The notes under the pieces: generated by a model
Databases searched by the model: none
What the model was told of the DNA's origin: nothing
Seen by the model: only the letters and a program-made list of their open reading frames with translations
Translations under genes and position numbers: made by a program
Shown here: positions 59,057-64,000 of the stretch, one piece after another
Numbering within the stretch: the stretch's first letter is position 1
Layout: every line of letters begins with the position of its first letter
Source: Stutzerimonas frequens
Lineage (GTDB): Bacteria; Pseudomonadota; Gammaproteobacteria; Pseudomonadales; Pseudomonadaceae
Assembly (NCBI RefSeq): GCF_024448335.1
Contig: NZ_JAMOHM010000004.1
Location: forward strand, 310,001-374,000
Direction: 5' to 3'
DNA: 64,000 nucleotides

Positions 59057-59083
59057 TTGGCATCGGCCTTAGATGCTTATAAT
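59057..59083 (+). promoter_or_regulatory. Sigma-70-like promoter in the long leader of the DUF1631 gene
   Basis: TTGGCA and a perfect TATAAT, with a rather short 15-bp spacer. A start near 59090 would give an untranslated leader of about 225 nt before the DUF1631 gene. The 414-bp gap (58901-59314) holds no other gene that I can see. Confidence 0.4.
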
Positions 59084-59314
59084 GCCCCTGAAAATTGACG
59101 TCACGTAAATGGCGACATCCAGCTGACGGGACGTCGTTGTAAAACCGAAGCGCTCGGCTATGCTGCGGCTGGAATCCGGCTCGATACAAAAGTCTGCCCT
59201 AATGCGGGCTCACCGGTACCTTCGCCTTGCCCTGCCAACCTGGTTACCTTTATAAGACGCTGCTCAACATCTGGCGTGTGACCGCCTCAAACAGGCGACC
59301 GCAGGAGAGTCTCG

Positions 59315-61573
59315 ATGCGAACCGATGCGAAAGTGGTGCACCTGAACAAGGCCGCCCCTGAGCACAAGCCTTCCTCGCCAGCCGGCCGCCTGCCGGTGGC
59401 GCTCATCAGCGTGCGCGACAAGGCCGCCCAGCAGCTGCGCCAGGCTCTGCAATCGCTGTTCGACAATGCCGACGACTCGCTCTTCGAAATTGCCGATCGC
59501 GCGACCAGCAACTCCGAACAGAACGCTTTCTTCGAGGCCATGCGCGACCTGCGCATGAAGCGCCGCAACATCGAGCGCGGCTTCCTGCAGCAGCTGTTCG
59601 AGGCTTTCTCCAAGCTGAACCAGTACGAGATCGGCAAGCCACCGGCGCCGGAAACCGTCTCCTTCGACAGCCTGTCGCTGGTACAGAATGACGAGCTGGA
59701 GGAGTCGGTCGCCGTCGACACCATGGTAGCGAAGGTCATGAGCCGGGCAGCGCAGCCGCTAGGCCATCTGACCACCCGCATGAATGCGCTGATCAGCAAG
59801 AAGCTCGACGACAAGAGCAACCCGCTCGGCCCGCACGCGCTTTGCGACTACTTCATCGAGGCGAGCAGCAGCCTGGGCGTCGAAATCAAGGTCAAGCTGA
59901 TCATCTTCAAGCTATTCGAAAAATACGTACTCGGCGATCTCGACCAGCTCTACGCAGAAGCCAACCAGACACTGGTGGCAGCCGGTATCCTGCCCGAACT
60001 CCAATCGGCTCTGCCGCGACGCCAGCCGCGGCCAGGCGTCCCGGCCGGCAGCCATGCACCGGCCGCCCCGTCCGGACAGGCTGTCCAGGTCGACGAGGGC
60101 CTGCAGGAGGCCGCGTTCAGCGCCCTGCACAATCTACTTTCCGAGCTGCGTGGCAGCAGCATGCTGCCGGCTCGCAACGTTCCCAGCGATGCCATCCCGA
60201 TCTCCAGCAGTGATCTGCTTCGCCTGCTGTCGCATATGCAGGCCCGCGCACCACAGACGGTCGATGATTTCGATCTGCAGGAGCAGCTCGGCAGCCTGCT
60301 GAGCCGGGTAAGCGCCAAGACCGGAAAATCGCGCGTGGTCGGCGAGATCGATGACGATGTCATCAACCTCGTCTCCATGCTCTTCGAGTTCATTCTCGAC
60401 GATCGAACCCTGCCGGATTCGCTCAAGGCACTGATTGGCCGCCTGCAGATCCCGCTGCTGAAGGTCGCGGTACTGGACAAGACATTCTTCAGCCGCGGCA
60501 GCCACCCGGCACGCCGCCTGCTCAACGAGATCGCTTCGGCAGCGATGGGCTGGGGCGACCAGGACGAAGCCCAGCGCGACAGCCTGTATCAGAAGATCGA
60601 GCAGATCGTGGCTCGCCTGCTCAACGATTTCGTCGACGATCCAGCGATCTTCTCCGAGTTGCTGGCCGACTTCCTGGCATTCGTGGGCGACGAGCGCCGC
60701 CGCAGCGAGCTACTCGAGCAGCGCACCCGTGACGCTGAGGAAGGCCGCGCCAAGGCGGAGATTGCACGCCAGGAAGTGGAGTACGCGCTGAACCAGCGCC
60801 TGCTCGGCAAGACGCTTCCGGAAGTCGTGGTACGCCTGCTGCAAGAGGCCTGGAGCAAGGTGCTGCTGCTCACCTGCCTGAAGCATGGCACCCAGTCCGA
60901 GGAATGGCAGGCAGCGTTGGACACCATGGACGATCTGGTCTGGAGCGTGACCCCACACGAGGACGATGAGTCGCGGGCACGCCTGCTGGAACTGGTCCCC
61001 AGCCTTCTCAAGGCCTTGCGCGAGGGCCTGGTTAGCGCAGCATTCGACCCGTTCTCCACCGGAGACTTCTTCACCCAGCTCGAAGCGCTGCATGTCCAGA
61101 CCCTACAGCGCATCCAGCAGCCGCAGCCTTCCCCGGACAACGCCGGGGCGGCGAGTGATGTTCCAGCGGAGCCTGCCGCGGCCGCGGTCGAAGACCGCGC
61201 ACCGGCCATGGTCGAGGTGGTCGATGAGATCGTTCTGCTGGCACCTGGCGAAAGCCGCGAGCAGGAGCCCGAGGTCAGCCTTCCGGACAACGATGAAGCG
61301 CTGATCAAGGTCGACAATCTTCGGGTCGGCAGCTGGGTCGAGTTCCAGGAGGACGAAGAGCACAAGCTGCGCTGCAAGCTGGCCGCGGTGATCAAGCCCA
61401 CCGGCAAGTACATCTTCGTCAACCGTACTGGCATGAAGGTCCTGGAAAAGACCCGCATGGGGCTGGCGAGCGAGTTTCAGCGCGGCGCCATTCGCCTGCT
61501 CAATGACACCCTGCTCTTCGACCGCGCCCTCGAATCGGTTATCGGCAACCTGCGCAAGCTGAAGAACACCTGA
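59315..61573 (+). CDS. DUF1631 family protein
   Basis: 752 residues, cytoplasmic, mostly helical (about 1-600). A low-complexity acidic linker (about 600-660) leads to a C-terminal beta domain starting VDNLRVGSWVEFQEDEEHKLRCKL that looks PilZ-like. The N-terminus has NSEQNAFFEAMRDLRMKRR. Sometimes misnamed thymidine phosphorylase. No enzyme motif is visible. GCAGGAGA site. Adjacent to nadC as in other Pseudomonas. Confidence 0.9.
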   Translation: MRTDAKVVHLNKAAPEHKPSSPAGRLPVALISVRDKAAQQLRQALQSLFDNADDSLFEIADRATSNSEQNAFFEAMRDLRMKRRNIERGFLQQLFEAFSKLNQYEIGKPPAPETVSFDSLSLVQNDELEESVAVDTMVAKVMSRAAQPLGHLTTRMNALISKKLDDKSNPLGPHALCDYFIEASSSLGVEIKVKLIIFKLFEKYVLGDLDQLYAEANQTLVAAGILPELQSALPRRQPRPGVPAGSHAPAAPSGQAVQVDEGLQEAAFSALHNLLSELRGSSMLPARNVPSDAIPISSSDLLRLLSHMQARAPQTVDDFDLQEQLGSLLSRVSAKTGKSRVVGEIDDDVINLVSMLFEFILDDRTLPDSLKALIGRLQIPLLKVAVLDKTFFSRGSHPARRLLNEIASAAMGWGDQDEAQRDSLYQKIEQIVARLLNDFVDDPAIFSELLADFLAFVGDERRRSELLEQRTRDAEEGRAKAEIARQEVEYALNQRLLGKTLPEVVVRLLQEAWSKVLLLTCLKHGTQSEEWQAALDTMDDLVWSVTPHEDDESRARLLELVPSLLKALREGLVSAAFDPFSTGDFFTQLEALHVQTLQRIQQPQPSPDNAGAASDVPAEPAAAAVEDRAPAMVEVVDEIVLLAPGESREQEPEVSLPDNDEALIKVDNLRVGSWVEFQEDEEHKLRCKLAAVIKPTGKYIFVNRTGMKVLEKTRMGLASEFQRGAIRLLNDTLLFDRALESVIGNLRKLKNT

Positions 61574-61584
61574 TCGTTCCAACG

Positions 61585-61604
61585 GGCATGCCGCCCGGCA
61601 TGCC
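61585..61604. terminator. Hairpin after DUF1631 gene
   Basis: GGCATGCCG and its perfect complement around 2 bases, 12 bp after the DUF1631 stop. No T run. Confidence 0.45.
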
Positions 61605-61694
61605 TGCGATCCCTCCGCGCGGCAAAGCGCCGCACTTCGCGCTTGGCTTTTGACCCTGCACAGCTAGAATGCCTGCATTCTATTCGAGGTGCCC

Positions 61695-61868
61695 ATGCCC
61701 AGCCGCCTTAACCCCGAAGACCAGCAGCGCGTCGATGACTACCTCCGCGCACCGCAGCATCAGGTCGAACGCCGGCCGTTTCGCCCCTGGCTCCTGTTGC
61801 TCGTCGTGCTGGCCATCGTAATAGGCCTTGGGCTGTTGAGCCGCCTCCTGAGTCGCCTGGTGCTTTGA
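61695..61868 (+). CDS. DUF3094 small membrane protein
   Basis: 57 residues. MPSRLNPEDQQRVDDYLRAP is the family start, then PQHQVERRPFRPW and a single C-terminal membrane helix (about 34-55). Starts with ATG after GAGGTG. Short, conserved in Pseudomonas, function unknown. Lies directly before ndh on the same strand (50 bp). Confidence 0.82.
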   Translation: MPSRLNPEDQQRVDDYLRAPQHQVERRPFRPWLLLLVVLAIVIGLGLLSRLLSRLVL

Positions 61869-61918
61869 GCACACACCGGCGCACCGCCCCGATTTCCTTG
61901 CAGCTATGAGTCATTCCC

Positions 61919-63214
61919 ATGTCACATCGAATCGTAATCGTCGGCGGCGGTGCCGGCGGGCTAGAGCTTGCTACCCGCCTGGGCAGGACCCTGGGCAAGC
62001 GCGGCAAAGCCCGGGTCACCCTGGTCGACGCGAATCTCACCCACATCTGGAAGCCGCTGCTGCATGAAGTGGCAGCCGGCTCGCTGAACTCATCGGCCGA
62101 CGAGCTCAACTATGTGGCGCAAGCCAAGTGGAATCACTTCGAATTCCAGATGGGTCGCATGGCCGGTCTGGATCGCGCAAACAAGTGCATTCGCCTGGAA
62201 GCCACGCGCGACGAATTCGGCGTGGAGTTGGTGCCCTCGCGCGCACTGAACTACGACACCCTGGTGATCGCGGTCGGCAGCACGACCAATGATTTCGGCA
62301 CGCCGGGGGCCGCGGAGCACTGCATCTTCCTCGATACCCGCGAACAGGCCGAGCGCTTCCACCGTCAGTTGCTCAGCCACTACATGAAGGCGCATGCCGG
62401 CGAAAGCGGGCCGCGCGGCATCAACATGGCAATCGTCGGCGCCGGCGCCACCGGCGTCGAACTCGCCGCCGAGTTGCTGCATGCGGCCAAGGAACTGGCC
62501 GCCTACGGCCTCGATGGAATCAAGCCGGAAGACGTGAAGATCACCCTGATCGAGGCCGGACCGAAAGTTCTGCCGGCGCTGCCCGAGCGGATCAGCCAGC
62601 CCGTGCACCAGACGCTGCTGGACCTGGGCGTCACGGTGCTTACCGGCGCAGCGGTCAGCGAAGTCACCGCCGACGGCCTGCACACCAAGCAGGGCGAGTT
62701 CGTTCCAGCCAGCCTGAAGGTGTGGGCAGCCGGCATCAAGGCACCGGCCTTCCTGCACGAGCTCGATGGCCTGGAAACCAACCGCATCAATCAGCTGGTG
62801 GTCGACCCGACCCTGCAGAGCACCCGCGACGAGAACATCTTCGCCTTTGGCGACTGCGCCGCCTGCCCGCAGCCGGACAGCGACCGCAATGTGCCGCCTC
62901 GCGCGCAGGCGGCTCACCAGCAGGCTTCAATGCTGGCGCGATCGATCCGCAATCGACTGGAAGGCAAGCCGCTACCGAGCTACCGCTACAAGGATTACGG
63001 TTCGCTGATATCGCTCTCGACCTTCTCGGCCGTGGGCAATCTGATGGGCAATCTGACGGGCAACGTCATGCTCGAGGGCTGGCTGGCAAGGATGTTCTAC
63101 ATCTCGCTGTACCGCATGCACCAGATCGCGCTGTACGGTATGCCTCGTACGCTGCTGATGATGCTGGGCGACAAGCTCAGCCGCAGTACCGAACCTCGTC
63201 TGAAACTCCATTGA
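61919..63214 (+). CDS. ndh: NADH dehydrogenase, type II (FAD-dependent)
   Basis: 431 residues. Two dinucleotide folds: FAD at VIVGGGAGGLELATRLG (5-21) and NADH at VGAGATGVELAAELLH (about 175-190). A C-terminal amphipathic region (about 360-431) would bind the inner membrane. Oxidises NADH and reduces quinone without proton pumping. A perfect hairpin and a bidirectional terminator follow. Confidence 0.94.
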   Translation: MSHRIVIVGGGAGGLELATRLGRTLGKRGKARVTLVDANLTHIWKPLLHEVAAGSLNSSADELNYVAQAKWNHFEFQMGRMAGLDRANKCIRLEATRDEFGVELVPSRALNYDTLVIAVGSTTNDFGTPGAAEHCIFLDTREQAERFHRQLLSHYMKAHAGESGPRGINMAIVGAGATGVELAAELLHAAKELAAYGLDGIKPEDVKITLIEAGPKVLPALPERISQPVHQTLLDLGVTVLTGAAVSEVTADGLHTKQGEFVPASLKVWAAGIKAPAFLHELDGLETNRINQLVVDPTLQSTRDENIFAFGDCAACPQPDSDRNVPPRAQAAHQQASMLARSIRNRLEGKPLPSYRYKDYGSLISLSTFSAVGNLMGNLTGNVMLEGWLARMFYISLYRMHQIALYGMPRTLLMMLGDKLSRSTEPRLKLH

Positions 63215-63220
63215 CGCATT

Positions 63221-63247
63221 GATGGCGCACCCGCGTGGTGCGCCATC
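63221..63247. terminator. Hairpin after ndh
   Basis: Perfect 11-bp stem GATGGCGCACC around CGCGT, 6 bp after the ndh stop. Probably protects or ends the ndh transcript. Confidence 0.5.
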
Positions 63248-63272
63248 TGGCGAGCTTTAAACTGCAGGCAAT

Positions 63273-63308
63273 AAAAAAGCCGGATGCCCGTGCGGACATC
63301 CAGCTTTT
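63273..63308. terminator. Bidirectional intrinsic terminator
   Basis: A GC-rich stem (GCCGGATG with CATCCAGC) is flanked by A runs on the left and T runs on the right, so both strands read stem then T tract. It serves ndh on the plus strand and the tRNA cluster on the minus strand. Confidence 0.85.
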
Positions 63309-63331
63309 CATGCTTGCCAGGCAAGCTCGTA

Positions 63332-63407
63332 TGGTGGGTCGTGTAGGATTCGAACCTACGACCAATTGGTTAAAAGCCAACTGCTCTACCAACTGAGCTA
63401 ACGACCC
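63332..63407 (-). tRNA. tRNA-Lys (anticodon UUU)
   Basis: 76 nt with encoded CCA. The acceptor arm GGGTCGT pairs with ACGACCC. Anticodon loop CTTTTAA. T-loop TTCGAAT. Last of the Asn-Pro-Lys cluster on the minus strand, which is read toward the bidirectional terminator. Confidence 0.96.
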
Positions 63408-63412
63408 AAAAA

Positions 63413-63489
63413 TGGTCGGGGTAGGGGGATTCGAACTCCCGACATCCTGCTCCCAAAGCAGGCGCGCTACCGGACTGCGCTATACCCCG
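63413..63489 (-). tRNA. tRNA-Pro (anticodon UGG)
   Basis: 77 nt with encoded CCA. Acceptor CGGGGTA with TACCCCG. Anticodon loop TTTGGGA in a CTGC/GCAG stem. D-arm GCGCAGTCCGGTAGCGC. Middle gene of the cluster, 5 bp from tRNA-Lys and 9 bp from tRNA-Asn. Confidence 0.96.
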
Positions 63490-63498
63490 ATTGGAATT

Positions 63499-63574
63499 TG
63501 GCTCCGCGACCTGGACTCGAACCAGGGACCCAATGATTAACAGTCATTTGCTCTACCGACTGAGCTATCGCGGA
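63499..63574 (-). tRNA. tRNA-Asn (anticodon GUU)
   Basis: 76 nt with encoded CCA. Acceptor TCCGCGA with TCGCGGA. Anticodon loop CTGTTAA. First gene of the cluster, about 45 bp behind the promoter. Confidence 0.96.
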
Positions 63575-63625
63575 ACAACTACATTCCAGCTCCTTGGCGT
63601 TACGTTCCCGCCTCAGAGGCGCGCC

Positions 63626-63653
63626 ATTTTACGGTTCCATACCCAGCTGTCAA
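63626..63653 (-). promoter_or_regulatory. Sigma-70 promoter of the tRNA cluster
   Basis: Minus strand: -35 TTGACA, 16-bp spacer, -10 TAAAAT, followed downstream by a GC-rich discriminator. Near-consensus, as expected for stable RNA genes. It lies about 45 bp before tRNA-Asn. Confidence 0.85.
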
Positions 63654-63720
63654 CCCTAAAAATGCGATTCATGACAACAGTTTGCGTCCGGCTAGCGGGC
63701 GCGATCGGCTGAGTGGACAA

Positions 63721-63747
63721 CCGCATGGCATTCGCGATGCCATGCGG
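63721..63747. terminator. Terminator-like hairpin after clpB
   Basis: Perfect 11-bp stem CCGCATGGCAT around TCGCG, 13 bp past the clpB stop (minus strand). Confidence 0.6.
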
Positions 63748-63760
63748 ATTGCCCTTGGCC

Positions 63761-64000
63761 TCAATCGAAGACGATCTGCTCGCCCTCTACCCGCGCCTTG
63801 ACGCTGCTGCCCGGAGCGAACTGCCCGGCCAGGATCTGCTGCGCCAGCGGGTTCTCGATCCAGCGCTGAATGGCGCGCTTGAGCGGCCGCGCGCCGTAAA
63901 CCGGGTCGTAGCCGACGGCGATCAGCTTGTCCATCGCCTCCTGGCTCAGTTCCAGGCTCAGCTCGCGCTCGGCCAGACGCTTGCGCAACCGGCCCAACTG
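63761..64000 (-). CDS. clpB: Chaperone ClpB, C-terminal end
   Basis: The last 79 residues are visible and the gene continues past the window edge. [20 protein letters not shown] contains the sensor-2 GAR motif of the second AAA+ domain, followed by [10 protein letters not shown], as at the end of ClpB. Disaggregase that works with DnaK. A TTG read as a start inside this piece is only a leucine codon. It stands next to the tRNA cluster as in other Pseudomonas. Confidence 0.95.
   Translation of the reverse strand, partial: QLGRLRKRLAERELSLELSQEAMDKLIAVGYDPVYGARPLKRAIQRWIENPLAQQILAGQFAPGSSVKARVEGEQIVFD

Noticed and set aside
63332-63574. The tRNA cluster as an integration site of an island
   Set aside because: No integrase, direct repeat of a tRNA end or foreign genes are next to it, and all three tRNAs are complete.

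Overview
The window is high-GC, densely packed chromosomal DNA from a gammaproteobacterium of the Pseudomonas lineage, most likely the stutzeri group (Stutzerimonas). This rests on protein-level resemblance recalled from memory (PhhR, PhhA, DksA2/ZigA, adenine deaminase, FtnA-type bacterioferritin, ZapE-TrpS blocks), on familiar Pseudomonas gene orders, and on a REP doublet with a half-palindrome typical of that group. No database search was possible. There is no phage, plasmid, transposase, CRISPR array or toxin island. It is mostly core genome with small accessory insertions.

Layout. 1-5.3 kb: the end of a serine dehydratase gene, then phhR divergent from phhA-phhB-phhC (phenylalanine to tyrosine, then transamination). 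5.5-10.3 kb: a PhyH-type dioxygenase, cyanase, a codB-codA cytosine scavenging pair behind a sigma-54-like promoter, and a di-haem cytochrome c. 10.6-15.5 kb: a thioesterase, YjdM, a 188-bp palindromic MITE-like element, a divergent pair of probable RNA-binding proteins (cold-shock/DUF1294 and NYN/LOTUS), a membrane diguanylate cyclase and a small secreted protein. 15.8-26 kb: an accessory-looking stretch with a sorbosone-dehydrogenase-like lipoprotein, a DMT exporter, a frameshifted SRPBCC pseudogene, two VOC proteins, a CNNM/CBS membrane protein, AraC and GlxA-type regulators and an MFS carrier.

26.2-28.5 kb: a zinc-starvation operon (Zur box, dksA2, zigA, DUF1826). It is followed by a Cys-rich copper-binding protein, YigZ, adenine deaminase and a Bcr/CflA pump facing a TetR regulator. 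33.4-36.6 kb: copper homeostasis (copZ divergent from copA-cueR, each with a CueR-type 19-bp-spacer promoter). 36.7-50.4 kb: two chemoreceptors with sigma-28-like promoters, bacterioferritin, a complete RND efflux operon, a RIO kinase, Ada and a TatD nuclease. 50.6-58.9 kb: ampD-ampE, endonuclease V, a GlxA-type regulator, the hydrolase-trpS-zapE strand block, zapG and nadC. 59.3-64 kb: a DUF1631 protein, DUF3094, NADH dehydrogenase II, a tRNA-Asn/Pro/Lys cluster with its own promoter, and the end of clpB.

Themes: nitrogen scavenging (serine, aromatic amino acids, cyanate, cytosine, adenine), transition-metal homeostasis (Zn, Cu, Fe) and chemotaxis. I saw no wholly new multi-gene system. The best lead is the DUF1826 protein, which shows an HxD...H metal triad beside a COG0523 metallochaperone under a Zur box.
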